Positions 11,338-23,353 are shown, counted from the first letter of the stretch. The stretch is 64,000 bases of DNA from Thalassia testudinum (GCA_037157565.1 JAZHRO010000063.1:93310001-93374000), one strand, 5' to 3'. Translations and numbers: made by a program. The notes: a model not told the origin generated them from the letters alone.

Positions 11338-12881
11338 TGGGTGTGCCTCCTCCTCCTTGGTGTGGAAGATCTCCACTCCAAGAACTTCTCCCTAAGGTGG
11401 CATGAACCACCTTATGGATCTCTTCCTCTAGATGTCCTCCTTGCCTGCCCTTCCTCCTTGGTTTGGTGGCAACACAAGGAAGAAGAAGAAGTTGAAGCCA
11501 CCAAGGCTACAAGGTGTCTCCTTGATCTTCTTCCTTCTCTCCTTCTCTCCTTGGACGTTGGATATGGGTAGAATATGAGTAGAAAATATGTAACCAAGGA
11601 TGATTTGAAGTGGGTAGTTAGTGGTCATTTCATAGGATGGGTAGGGGTGTAGGTATGGTTAAGGGATGGATGGCTAGGATGGCTTATAGGGGGTGGTTAG
11701 AGGATCCTAGGGTTGAGGTGAATTGGCACCAAAATGGAGAGGTGTTGGTGGTTGGCACCAACTGTAGATGGGGGCTAGGGTTAAGGATGGGTTAGGTGTG
11801 TTGGAATTAGGAAAGGTTGGGATGGCTCCATGTGGTGGTAGTTAAGGGAGGATTTAAATGGCGCCACTTATGTAGTGGTTATAAGGGGGTTAGGGTGGTG
11901 TTGAGTTGGTGCCAAGAGGGTTTTCTAGAAGGGGGTGATGTGTAGAGTGTAGATGGCCTTATGGAGGTAGGTGTAGGGTTGTGATAGGGCTTCAAGTTGG
12001 CTCCAACTTTGAAGGGATGTGAAGGTGTTTTTGGCACCAACTTAAAGGGGTTAAGGTGGTGGTTATGGTGGTTAGGTTGGTGAAAGGATGAGTGAAAGGA
12101 CTCCAAAGGGGGGCATCTAGAAGGGGATTAGGTGGATGCTGGAGATGGGTTCTAAGGGAGATGAATGGTGGTGATAAGTGGGGGTTTTGGAGGGAAAGTC
12201 GGGGCCACCATTGAAGGTGGCTTTTGGAGGTGGTGGGGTGAAGAAATGTGGGATGGTGGCACCAACTATAGGTGGAGGTTGGTGGTTAGTTTAGGTGGTG
12301 GACTTGTAGTAGAGTTATGGTTTAGGTAGTTGGTGGATGGCCATGAAGGTGGAGCTAAAGCTTACCTAAGCTAGCTTAACTAGGAGAATAATAGTGGAGG
12401 AGTTAGGGTTTTGAGAAGAGGAGCTAAGGAAAGTTGACTGGAGTTGCATTAGAGCTGCACTAGAGCTGAATCTGCTAAGGAGGTCTTCATAAGGAGCTCA
12501 ACTACTTAGCAAAGCTAGTTAGTTCTTATGCTAGTAGCTAGGCTTGAGTAGTTGAGCTAAGTTGAGCTAGTTTCAACCTAGTTGAAGCTAGGTTGAGCTG
12601 GAACTTTCTCTGATGAGAACTCCCAAGCTAGCTTAGCTACTAAGTGGGCAAGTAGTAGCTAAGCTGGAGGAAGCTCAGCTGTTGTGAGCTAAGTGGAGTT
12701 GGGTAGAGCTGGACTTAGAATGAGCTGGAGCTGGAATGAACTCAAGTCAACTAAGTTGAGGTGGCTAGAGCTCCTAGTGAACTGACTGTAGCTAGGATGA
12801 GCTAGACTCAACTAAGTTGAGCTGAGGTGGGTTGAGCTAAGTTGAGCTACTCTAAACTACCATCCAGGGAAGATGAGCTGC
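11338..12881 (-). repeat. Element E, 5' LTR, first part
   Basis: It aligns with 7287-8870 of the left LTR, with several small indels, and is interrupted at 12881 by element C, which duplicated GCTGC (12877-12881 and 59612-59616). The beginning of this LTR copy is missing. Confidence 0.85.
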
Positions 12882-14247
12882 TGAAAGAGCGATCATTTTC
12901 GTTGAAAACTTTAACATAAAATGATGTGTCGTATTTAATTGCATGGTAGAAAATCGCTTTTCAAAACATTTTAACTTTCAGAATCTAACCATGAATAGTT
13001 AGGTCGTCTCCACAGGGAGGAATTAACCTATCTAAAATGAGTAATGATGCATCAAGTAATCGGGAATATCAAGTAATGATGCATCAACTAATTAGTGTTC
13101 TCATTTTCAGCATAAATTCTCAATTTAGATAATTAACCAAGAATCTGAGGGTGCACATGCAAAATCACCACCATGGAAATACTAGAATTGCTATCTTAAT
13201 ACTGACAAGTGTCATCAAATTTATCTAAATCAGAATTTGTTCCCCATAACAAAGATACATGTTAGCTTAGTCATGAGATGAATGTAATGTGACTACATGC
13301 AATTCAATTAAAATTGAGGGTCATTCATGCAATTCTACAGTAATATGATAATAAGATAAATAAGTAAATATTATCTTTGACAATGGCAATGCTTGTAATT
13401 TTTAATGGCATGTTTACTGTTCCAAAACAGAGTAATTGCTCTTCTTGGCACACACGAGGAGGAGGGCCCACGGCTGAAGGAGAGAAGCCCAGGAGAGGTT
13501 GGCCATGACGAGAGGATCACGATGGCGATGGTGGCGTCGACCATGGTGGCCTGAGGTCGCCGGCCGCCGAGGAGGAACCCACCGACAGTGGGTTACTCCA
13601 TGCGTGCGCGCGGGTCTTGGTGGGCACGTCTGAGGGTGTGGTCATGTTCGTGAGGTTGAGGCGAGCTTAACGGAGGCGACGGTATGGAGAACGGTTGTCT
13701 ATGGTGGTGGCTGCACGTGGAGATGGACGACCGGCGATGGGTTTCTTTGGGGAAGAAAGATGAACAATGCGTTGTCCCCGTGCATTGAGTTGAAGGAGGA
13801 GAAGAAGTCGACTGGCCTCTGTGGCGGTTGCATGCGCACGCGGGCTAGATGTGCACGCACAACGGTGTGTAACTTTTGGCCATGAGGGGTGCGTAAGTAC
13901 TGCTGGCTTCGGTGGCTGCGGCTGCATGCTTGCAAGGCACACAGTGGGGGAGGATGAGGCGCGCACTTGGGCTGTGGCTACACGGTGTTGGAGAAGTATT
14001 GTTGAGGTCGGCGGCTGTTGGGGGAGGGGAAATTTTAATTCACCCCCCTCATCTCTTGCAAATTATTCCTACAATAATGAAACATAAAATAATTACATAC
14101 TAAGTTATAGAATGCGATAGAATAGATAAAAACTCAAGTAATGATGCATGCACTCATTCTATAACCTAATGCAGTTATTAACAAACATAAAATGTAAAAA
14201 TAAAGTTAACTTAGGCATAACAATAGTCTATTAAAATGAACTCATCA
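12882..14247 (-). repeat. Element C, 3' LTR
   Basis: It starts TGAAAGAGCGATC and ends CTCATCA, and matches 27337-27728 plus 58634-59611. Contents in + coordinates are an AT-rich U5 end with the conserved CCACAGGGAGG tract, a GC-rich leader-like zone (about 13440-14040), and an inverted repeat TTATAGAATG/CATTCTATAA (about 14101-14168). Reading frames in the GC-rich zone have no recognisable domain and I treat them as chance. Confidence 0.9.
14101..14168. repeat. U3 inverted repeat of element C
   Basis: Arms TAAGTTATAGAATG and CATTCTATAACCTAA are 36 to 40 bp apart. Element D has the same arms in perfect form (15180-15240). Confidence 0.65.
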
Positions 14248-14285
14248 AATACCCCCATGCCTAAGATTTGCTAGTCCCTAGCAAA
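14248..14285 (-). other. Element C 3' polypurine tract with upstream hairpin
   Basis: On the minus strand TTTGCTA-GGGAC-TAGCAAA (14267-14285) is followed by CTTAGGCATGGGGGTA and two bases before the LTR. Confidence 0.88.
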
Positions 14286-15102
14286 AATGAAAAATAATAG
14301 AAGTAATCAGAAGATTTCTTCATTTCTTATTTTACAACTTTAGAGATCCAGACAAATGTGAAGTGATAGTAGCCTAGGTAACAGATCCACGTGAAAAGCC
14401 AATTCGCATTTGGAGTTTGTACTTCACCCTTGGTAAATATTTTTGTCGGGATAGGCAACTACTTCCCTCGGGGATAAAGCAGAAGATAATATGTAATTTG
14501 ACCTTGGCTTTTGACTTAGGTAGGAGATATCGAGTTGAATGGATTTGTATTTGGTGGCACACATTCATCTGGTGCTACATGTAATCTAGTACTACAGACT
14601 CTAGATCTCTAGACTATTAGACAAGTCAACTTGGAGAGAGGCTAAACAGCTATACTCACTTGATGTTCCTTGGCACTCACTCTTTTCTTTCCTTTCTTTC
14701 TGAGATCTCAAATCTCACCAGATTTAGTAACTGTAATCACTGTTTGGTGGCCTCACATGGCATTCATACTTCAATTAGAGTCCTAATAACTCTACAACTA
14801 AGTTAGAGTCCCCAGCCAGTATTCGGGTGATCAGAAATACTGAAAGGTAGGTATGGTTCATATTTGGTGGATTGCGATAGGTATTTTTATTGCCTCAGAA
14901 ACAATGTTACAAAGATAAAGTTATAAACTTGGACTTTTTTTTTCTTTTTCTTTTCTTTCTCGCTTTTCTCTCTGTTTTTATTTTTTTTAATGTAATTTTT
15001 TCTTCTTTTTTTTTCCTTTTTCTTTCTTTATCAATCAACATAACACGATATAGACTTTTATTTATGAAGCATTATTAGGGATGATGATGGTCAAGAGGAT
15101 AT
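14286..15102 (-). other. Element C 3' untranslated region, distal part
   Basis: Non-coding. It aligns, inverted, with the 3' untranslated region of D (about 20600-21530). The T/C-rich stretch at 14934-15035 is a purine-rich tract in sense orientation. Element D is inserted at 15103 and duplicated GATAT (15098-15102). Confidence 0.65.
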
Positions 15103-16877
15103 TGATGAGTCCATTAAAATGGACTAATATTAAGCCTAAGTATATTTAATCGTATAGTTTAAGTGTGTTAATAATGGCAATTAAGTTATAGAATATTTGT
15201 ACGTCTTATAATTTGAGTTTATAACATTCTATAACTTAATTATTTTGTTATTTTTGTGTGCAGGTAATAAAACCAGAAAGAACAAGGGTGGGGGGATAAT
15301 TTCCCCAAACAGCCGATTCTTTGCCCCCTCCCCCGCCGGACATTGGGACAATCTGCACCAACACTCGCCGGCCAAAAACAGAAAGGGATTTGTAAATCCC
15401 TGGATTGGCACACAGAGGGAGAGGGCTTAAAAAGAGAAGAGGCTGCGTGCACGAGAGGAGGATCTTTTTCCCCCCTGGCGGGGAACTTCTTCACGGTGGA
15501 AGAGGGTGGACACTGTGTGACTCGTGTGCACTGTGCCTGCACCTACCCGCTCATGCGCCTGCAAGCCAAACACCATCAGCGCTCTCCTCGTCCCTAGCGC
15601 ACCGCAGCGTGCGCACCGCTCACGCCACCCCACCAGCGCGCCTACTTCTCCCGTGCGCTTGCCTCCATCCATTTGCAGGGGCATCCCCCGGTGCACCCAC
15701 AGGCGCACTCCACCTCTGCCCGCTCCACCCTCTCCAAAACCAGCGCATCCTCCTCCCCGCAGCCCGCACACCATCTCCCCGCGTGCGGCACCACACGCCC
15801 CACCGTTCTACCATCCTGCAAGCGGACAGCAGGCATCCTACCGCCCTGCAGCGCCTGCTCCAACCTCTGCGAGCAACCACGCGCCATCACCCACAACTCC
15901 CTGCAGGCGCTCCTCACCGCACCTGCCCTACCACGCGCCCCAGCACCCTCCACTTGCGTGTTCCTGCAACGCCTCTGCCCGCTTGCGCTGAAGGCAATCG
16001 CGCGCCCCAGCACCATCTCGACGTCCCTGCAGTCTGCACACCAGTGTGTGCGCTTTCCTGCCTCCAAGCGCCACAGCCGGCTGTGTCTCCACCCTGCAGC
16101 ACCTGCTCCAACCTCTGTGAGCAACCGCGCGCTCTTCTCGCACAGCGCGCGAGCAACCTCTGCAGCGTCTCCACGCACCGGCACGCGCGCGCGCCACAGC
16201 CGCTCGAACAGCCACAGCAGTAGCCGCTATCTTGCTCCACAGGCCGGAGCTCCGGCCACCACCGCCGACCACCTCCGCCGCAGCCGCTGCCACTGTCAGA
16301 AAACTCTCAACCTCGCCGTCCTCTAAAGCCCTGCATCGACCCCAGCGGATCTCTCTCTCTCTCGCGAGGAAGAGAGAGAGGAAAAGCTCTGTTTTTATTT
16401 GAATTAGAAATTACATTCAATGCCATTGCATGAAATTTCATTTTTTTTATTAATATTATATTCTGGCAGAATTGCATTCACGCACTCACAGTTCTTTCTA
16501 ATTACATGGTATTAATATTGGCTAGTTTAAACATTGATTTTGGACTTGATTTAAGTACTAATTGTCTATAGTACACATCACATGAAAATTGCATTAATTC
16601 ATCCTAAATTTATTGAGGATTTCTGTGAGGGAAAACTACACTTACACCCTTAACCTTTTAGGTTATTACAAACCTACTTTCCTTCACATTTTAAGTCCAA
16701 TTTGAAAAGGAATTTCGCACTATCCGAAATAACATTAAATAATTAAGTATTGATTGCATCATTGCCTCCCTGTGGACACGACCCGCTCTTCTGCGAGTGG
16801 TTATTTTCATTATTTTTGATTCGTCGATTTTTCCACCACTTAAATACTATAACGCTAAGCGAAAAGTTGACCAACCA
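15103..16877 (+). repeat. Element D, 5' LTR
   Basis: It runs from TGATGAGTCC to CCAACCA and pairs with 21573-23348; by eye the copies differ by a few percent. It opens with the palindrome AGTCCATTAAAATGGACT (15108-15125), then has a perfect 15-bp inverted repeat (15180-15240), a GGCTTAAAAAGAG TATA-like site (about 15425), and a GC-rich transcribed zone (about 15540-16340) ending in a CT/GA inverted repeat (about 16350-16382). Long frames in the GC-rich zone exist in several phases and look compositional. Confidence 0.93.
15180..15240. repeat. Perfect 15-bp inverted repeat in D U3
   Basis: Arms ATTAAGTTATAGAAT (15180-15194) and ATTCTATAACTTAAT (15226-15240) flank a 31-bp spacer. It is present again at 21650-21710 in the 3' LTR and, diverged, in element C. 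Confidence 0.9.
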
Positions 16878-16880
16878 AAT

Positions 16881-16898
16881 TGGCGCCGTTGCTGGGGA
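16881..16898 (+). other. Element D primer-binding site
   Basis: TGGCGCCGTTGCTGGGGA lies three bases after the LTR. It is complementary to the 3' end of plant tRNA-Asp (GTC) at 17 of 18 positions. It primes minus-strand DNA synthesis. Confidence 0.9.
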
Positions 16899-18065
16899 GG
16901 CAACAGACGCAATAGATTTACTTTATTATTTTTAAATCTTTTGAGTTGTGAAATTATCTAATCATCTTTATTATTGTGCAAGGAATCTGACACGGTGACG
17001 AGACACAACAAAGCGACTACTTTGAACGTGAACAACGCGCACGGCGGAGACGATCTTTTTGGTGGACCTTGACACCACCTGGAGGACGACAACAGGAACA
17101 CATGGGCCTTGATCCCACGCATTTAGGCTTACAGAGAAGCCTATTTCTAATTTAGGCAGTAGGTCTTAGTTAGATTTAGTTAGATAGACATTAGAATTTA
17201 AATTACTGTCTTTTGGGCCCTTGTTGGGTATTTTTGGGAATGTGTTCCCATTTATTTGGATTATAGGATTATTTGAACTATTTTTAAACTGCATTTCAGT
17301 TAGTTAGTTAGATTAGGTCTGTTTGTTATTATTATTTAAAAAAAAAAATATCGAAATGCCTGCTAGAAGCTGCATATCTATAGGACGATCATCTAGGACT
17401 GAATGAGTAGCATCTAGTTTATTTTCTATTGCATTGCATTCATTACTGCACAAAGAAAGCTGGAGTAAGGTACGTCTTCTCTTAAGCATTAATTACTTGT
17501 CATGCATATGCATTAAACCTAAATCTAAGACCACTAAAGTGCTTGAATCAAATTAATTCAGTGGTAACTTTAAACAAATTGGGACTGTTAAGAGGTTGGA
17601 CTTTAAAATCTGTGACTGAAAATTGTGTGCAAAAGGATCCTGTTTGCGGAATTTAAAAAAAAAAAAAATCAAAACATGATTGTATGCTTTCACACTTGAG
17701 ACACTGTGCACCTCACATAAGGTCACTAGATAAATTTCTACCTCTCCTCTTTTGCACCATAAGGGAAGTTAGTTGGAAATCAACAAGCCTATCCACCAAG
17801 TTACTTCGGTTCCTCGTGTGTGGGCTCGATTCGAGACTTCCATCCCTTGCGAGTAGGTTATAGGCACCAGCGAAGGTTGGCCTAGGAAGCGTAATTTTTG
17901 CAAAACTTGTTTGGCCACCAACTAAACATATAACTCTAAGACCTACAATATACTAAAAACAAATCCCGTTGAATTTGCGTTTGCTTTGACATTAGAACTC
18001 TATAGGAAGTTTTCTGGTGAATTTTTCTAAATCCTAAGAGAGTTAAAATTATTTTGCTTAAAGAA
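16899..18065 (+). other. Element D untranslated leader
   Basis: There is no long frame. It contains GCTGGAGTAAGGTACGTCTT (17459-17478), a motif conserved in the leaders of A, C and G that resembles a 5' splice site, and a GTGCAC-containing segment near 17700. The leader aligns with that of C (26100-27316, inverted) and in part with that of G. A packaging signal would be expected here. Confidence 0.6.
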
Positions 18066-19972
18066 ATGTATTATTCTTACTCCTATCATTCAGATTATAA
18101 GAGTCAATACTTCCCATCTTTTAATCAGGATCCCATGCTTCGAGCGTATCCATCCTTTGATGGGTACATTGATAATTCATGGGATCATTCTCATTCTTAC
18201 CCTGGGAGTACTAGCGTGATAACTCCCACTTTTGAGCAGAGCCTAGGAGCGGGATTCTCCAATCCTGAAATCCCTACTTCCATGCAAACACCCAACCCTT
18301 CCACCCTTCATGATTTTCCGTATCGAGGTTGGACCGATACCCTTAGGCAACCAGAGCCTGCAATTGACTATCCTCCCCAACCTGATAATAGTAGCCTCTC
18401 CTCTTTTATGATAGAAATGCAAAAACAACAAAAGGAAATAGTGGAATCAATGGGAGAGATGTTGAGGAATAGTCAACAATTAAATGAAGAAATAAGACAA
18501 CTTAGCTACACGGTTCCCAATAATCCTGATCCCTATCCATCCAATCATGATCATGAAAATAATTATGAGGTACTTAATGACAATAGGGATCCAATTTCAT
18601 GTAGCGATCATTTAGACTCTCCTAATGGGACGCAGCCACTAGAGGACAACAATCATAGAGATTATCCACCTGAACTATATTGGAGTCAAAACCAAGGGAA
18701 GATTATTGTTCCTATCACTTCCCCTCTTGATTATTTGGTGGATTCCCATTCTACTCTTAGTGAGCCTACTCCTAACCCTCCACTTATGGAATCAACACCT
18801 ATCATTCAATATCCTGAGGATTCAAATGTACCTAATCAAGGTGACCCTAAGGGAATGGAGGATGATCAATTCTGGTCTCAGGGATATGAAGAGTCTAATT
18901 CAGAGGATGAGGATGCCCCAACAGAGGAACCTGGACTGAAAATCTGGAGTGATTCACAGGAGAATTATTTACCATTTAAGGATTTACCTCCAGAGGGTAG
19001 AAATAATATGATTAAATCTAGATTATTTCTTTCTTTTGAGAGTCATCCTCCATCAAAACAGGAGTTGATATTAGAGGAGGACAAAAAAATGAGAAGTTTA
19101 TGGGAGACTCTCGGGGACAAAATACGTCATTTGAGGATTTATACCCCGAGAACAATAACGAATTCAATGATATAGGATTCCTCCAAAATATTAAGACTGA
19201 TCCTCTTTTAGAAATAATTGAGGATACTCATCCAACTCCTAATGAATCACATATACACCCCGATAAATATTTCAGTGAACCAAACGAATCTGGGGATGAG
19301 CTGAATGATAATGATTCTTACATTTTGACCCTGCCATTAGAAAGTTGTAATTTGGAGTCTACCCTTGATTCAAATATGACTCCGATCATTAATGCTAGGC
19401 AGGATAACTTGAAGTTGTCTACTACTAGGGAGTGTACACAATTCGAATCATTGTTGGAATTGGACCTAACACCTACTAAGCCCTCATTGGACTTAACCAT
19501 TACCTTCCAACACTACAAACAACCCTTATACTCCCTTACCGATCCTTGGCTCAGATCTCTGCTCATGTACATTCTTGCTAGAGAATATATCAGGCCAGTA
19601 CATCCTAGGGTAGAATGGCGAGTATGGATTGATGCTTGTACTTTTACTTTCGCCATTCAAGGGTTTGAACTAATAATGTGTATATCTTTTAAAACTCATC
19701 CTGCTCTGGAGGATCCTTGTTATCCTCCACCTATTCCGTTTCGGGAGGTCCCTTTTCATATTCCATTTTTTATCCCTAGACCTCCCAAGGTAGCCAACGA
19801 GGTTTTTCGCTTTCATATCTTCTGGTGAGCATTTGGAATTACATTGCATCATCAGCTCGCCAACATCACTGGTTACCTGTTTTCTAGGCCTGCACTGTTA
19901 CTCATATTCTTAGGGCCTAACCTTTTCTGTTTGGAACCTGACTTACAGGTTCCTTATAAGTCTGGCTGCTGA
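18066..19972 (+). pseudogene. Element D orphan protein, frameshifted
   Basis: I do not recognise this protein. I choose the ATG at 18066 because the homologous frame of C begins with the matching ATG. The first phase (18066-19175) gives about 369 residues: a Tyr/Ser/Pro-rich N-terminus, a predicted helical or coiled segment (about residues 108-150, rich in Gln, Glu and Met), then an acidic Pro-rich region. A net 4-bp difference from C near an A-run (19083-19110) shifts the phase, and the protein continues in the frame of 19100-19828. After an in-frame TGA there, homology to C goes on to a stop at 19970-19972. The last 150 or so residues are the best conserved (SLTDPWLRSLL, KTHPALEDPCYPP, PFFIPRPPKVANE). 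There is no zinc knuckle, protease DxGA or RT motif. The place in the element is that of gag. Confidence 0.65.
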
Positions 19973-20007
19973 TAGAAAATGCAGTGCTTGTTGGGAGGCA
20001 ACCCAGC
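19961..20007 (+). other. Element D stop-proximal hairpins
   Basis: GTTGGG-AGGCAA-CCCAGC (19990-20007) is a 6-bp hairpin with a six-base loop, preceded by TCT-GGCTG...-AGA over the stop codon. It has counterparts in C, B and E with changed stem bases but the same AGGYAR loop. Confidence 0.7.
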
Positions 20008-20053
20008 AAATTGTGTCAGGTGATATTTTTCCTTTCTCCTCCTGTTTTAATTT

Positions 20054-20090
20054 TACAATGGGGACATTGTAGGATTTAGGCATGGGGGAG
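20054..20090 (+). other. Element D internal CATGGGGG tract with hairpin
   Basis: TACAATG-GGGA-CATTGTA (20054-20071) is a perfect 7-bp stem with a GNRA-type loop. It is followed by TTAGGCATGGGGGAG. Confidence 0.8.
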
Positions 20091-21534
20091 TGCATTTGCA
20101 TTTTAGGAAGTATTTATGCATTTAGGTTAGTATAAAAAAAAAAAGAGAAAAGAGCTCAATGGGTTAGTCCTTAGCAAAATACCTTTGTTATTGGAGGTTC
20201 TTCTTCTGGATTATTTCTTAAGTTTAGAATCCAGTGCATTTATTTCACGTGCACGTAGATTTGGTAATGGATCCTTGAGGAAAACCAATGAGCATTTGTA
20301 GTCTACTGAACCCTTGGACAGTTCATAGAGAGTCAGGCATACTATCTTCTAGTAAATCCACCTCATATTTATGAGAAGAAGTAGAGAGATTACTGGTGTG
20401 CTAAGTCTAGTGCAAGGACTCTTAAGTTCTGGATAATTAGATGATGATACTTCAGAGTTAGGCGTAGTTTTCACTCTCTGTTTCTTGGTGCATACTTTGA
20501 GTGAATTCCTGAGAGTCACCAAATAAGGTAGATACACAGAGATTGAGTCTTAATAAAGCTATAACTATGGTAGATGGTTATGACCGTCCTTCATAGAGTC
20601 CTCAACTGAAGGAGGGTAATAGTGTCAAAGGTCAGAAATATGCCTGTCCTATCCATTCTTTCCTGGTGCCGAGAATAGGCACTTCCACCAAATAAGCCAC
20701 ACAACTTCCTCTTGACCGTCATCATCCCTAATAATGCCTCATAAATAAAAGTCTGTAACGTGTTGTGTTGATTGAAAAAGAAACAAAAATAAGAAAAAAT
20801 AAAATTAAAAAAAAAAGAGAGAGAGAAAAGAAGAAGAAAAAGAAGAAATAGAAAGAAGAAAAAGAAAAAAATAGTTATATTACAAAAAAAAAGGGGGTCG
20901 AAGTTTCTAATGTTTCTGAGGCAACAGACCACCTATTGCGTTCCACCAAATATGACTCATACCTACCTTCTAGTATTTCTGATTGCCTGAATACTGGTTG
21001 AGGACTCTAACTTAGTTATAGAGTTATTAGGACTTTAATTGAAGTGTAGATGCCATGTGAGGCCACCAAATAGTAAGTATAATTTCTAATTCTGGCGAGA
21101 TTCGTGATCGCAGAAAGAAAAAAAAAAGAAAGAAAAAAAAAGAGAGTGCCCACGAACATCAGGAGAGCACAGTTATGTAGCCTCTCTCAGAGTTGACTTG
21201 TCTAATAGTCTAGAGAGCTAGAGTCTGCAGTACTAGACTATATGTAGCACTAGTAGAGTGTGTGCCACCAAATACAAATCCATTCAACTTATTATCTCTT
21301 ACCTAAGCCAAGCGCCGGGGTCAAATTTAAGATTATCGTCTGCTTTATCCCTGAGGGAAGTAGTTGCCTATCTCAATAGAAATTTTTGCCAAGGGTGATG
21401 TACGAACTCCTAATGCGAATCGGCTCTTTCACTTGGATCCATTACCTAGGTTATCAGCACTTCACATTTGTCTGGATTTCTAAAGTTCTGAAATAAGATC
21501 AGAAGGAGTCTTCTGATTACTTCTATTATTCATT
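20091..21534 (+). other. Element D 3' untranslated region
   Basis: Non-coding. It holds a strongly purine-rich tract (about 20775-20895) and sequence aligned with the C 3' untranslated region in opposite orientation. I find no env-like reading frame. Confidence 0.65.
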
Positions 21535-21570
21535 TTTGGTAGGGATTAGCAAAACTTAGGCATGGGGGTA
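21535..21570 (+). other. Element D 3' polypurine tract with upstream hairpin
   Basis: TTTGGTA-GGGAT-TAGCAAA (21535-21553, one mismatch) precedes CTTAGGCATGGGGGTA. Two further bases separate it from the LTR. Confidence 0.85.
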
Positions 21571-21572
21571 TT

Positions 21573-23348
21573 TGATGAGTCCATTAAAATGGACTAATAT
21601 TAAGCCTAAGTATATTTAATCATATAGTTTAAGTGTGTTAATAATGGCAATTAAGTTATAGAATATTTCTACGCCTTATAATTTGAGTTTATAACATTCT
21701 ATAACTTAATTATTTTGTTATTTTTGTGTGCAGGTAATAAAACCAGAAAGAACAAGGGTGGGGGGATAATTTCCCCAAACAGCCATTCTTTCCCCCCTCC
21801 CCCGCCGGACATTGGGGCAATCTCCACCAACACTCGCCGGCCAAAAACAGAAAGGGATTTGTAAATCCCTGGATTGGCGCAAGGAGGGAGAGGGCTTAAA
21901 AATAGAAGAGGTTGCGTGCACGAGAGGAGGATCTCTTTCCCCCTGGCGGGGAACTTCTTCATGGTGGAAGAGGGTGGACACTGTGTGACTCGTGTGCACT
22001 GTGCCTGCACCTAGCCACTCATGCGCCTGCAAGCCAAACACCGTCAGCTCTCTCCTCGTCTCTAGCGCACCGCAGCGTGCGCACCGCTCACGCCACCCCG
22101 CCAACGCGCCTACTTCTCCCGTGCGCCTGCCTCCATCCATCTGCAGGGGCATCCCCCGGCGCACCCACAGGCGTACTCCACCTCTGCCGCTCCGCCCTCT
22201 CCAGAACCAGCGCATCCTCCTCCCCGCAGCCCGCATGCCATCTCCCCACGTGCGGCACCACACGCCCCACCGTTCTACCATCCTGCAAGCGGACAGCAGG
22301 CGTCCTACCGCCCTGCAGCGCCTGCTCCAACCTCTGCGAGCAACCGCGCGCCATCACCCGCGACTCCCTGCAGGCGCTCCTCACCGCACCTGCCCTACCG
22401 TGCACCCCAGCACCCTCCACTTGCGCATCCTTACAGCGCCTCCGCCCGCTCGCGCTAAAGGCAATCGCACGCCCCAGCACCCTCTCGGCGTCCCTGCAGT
22501 CTGCACACCAGTGTGTGCGCTTTCCTGCCTCCAAGCGCCACAGCCGGCTGTGTCTCCGGCCTGCAGCGCCTGCTCGAACCTCTGCGAGCAACCGCACGCT
22601 CTTCTCGCACAGTGCGCGAGCAACCTCTGCAGAATCTCTACGCACCGGCACGCGCGCGCGCCACAGCCGCTCGAACAGCCGCAACAGCAGCCTCTCTCTT
22701 GCTCCACAGGCCGGAGCTCTGGCCACCGCCGCCAGCAACCTCCGCCGCAGCCGCTGCCACCGTCAGAAAACTCTCAACCTCGCCATCCTTTGAAGCCCTG
22801 CATCGATCCCAGCGGATCTCTCTCTCTCTCTCTCGCGAGGAAGAGAGAGAGGAAAAGCTCTGTTTTTATTTGAATTATAAATTACATTCAATGCCATTGC
22901 AGGCAATTTCATTTCTTTTATTAATATTATATTCTGGCAGAATTGCATTCACGCACTCACAGTTCTTTTTAATTACATGGTATTAATATTGGCTAGTTTA
23001 AACATTGATTTTGGACTTGATTTAAGTACTAATTGTCTATAGTACACATCACATGAAAATTGCATTAATTCATCCTAAATTTACTGAGGATTTCTGTGAG
23101 GGAAAACTGCACTTATACCCTTAACCTTTTAGGTTATTATAAACCTACTTTCCTTCACATTTTAAGTCCAATTTGAAAAGGAATTTCGCACTATCCGAAA
23201 TAACATTAAATAATTAAGTATTGATTGCATCATTGCCTCCCTGTGGACACGACCCGCTCTTCTGCGAGTGGTTATTTTCATTATTTTTGATTCGTCGATT
23301 TTTCCACCACTTAAATACTATAATGCTAAGCGAAAAGTCGACCAACCA
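21573..23348 (+). repeat. Element D, 3' LTR
   Basis: It is the full-length partner of 15103-16877, with the same ends, palindrome and GC-rich zone. It is followed directly by the target duplication GATAT. Confidence 0.93.
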
Positions 23349-23353
23349 GATAT

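Larger units (their letters stand above)
15103..23348 (+). mobile_element. Element D: non-autonomous LTR retrotransposon with orphan reading frame
   Basis: It is 8,246 bp with LTRs of 1,775 and 1,776 bp, a perfect GATAT target duplication (15098-15102 and 23349-23353), a primer-binding site right after the 5' LTR and a polypurine tract before the 3' LTR. The internal part has a leader of about 1.2 kb, a frameshifted orphan frame (18066-19972) and a 3' untranslated region of about 1.6 kb. No enzymatic domain is present, so it must rely on proteins supplied by other elements. Confidence 0.93.

Noticed and set aside
13821..14103. Frames in the GC-rich zone of the C LTR
   Set aside because: They overlap in different phases, the other LTR copy (59062-59467) has shifted frames, and no domain is visible.
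15405..16223. 272-residue frame in the D 5' LTR (and 293-residue frames at 21912-22873 in the 3' LTR)
   Set aside because: Several overlapping frames on both strands are open in this GC-rich zone, the proteins are low-complexity Ala/Pro/His/Arg, and the frame lengths differ between LTR copies. This is composition, not coding.
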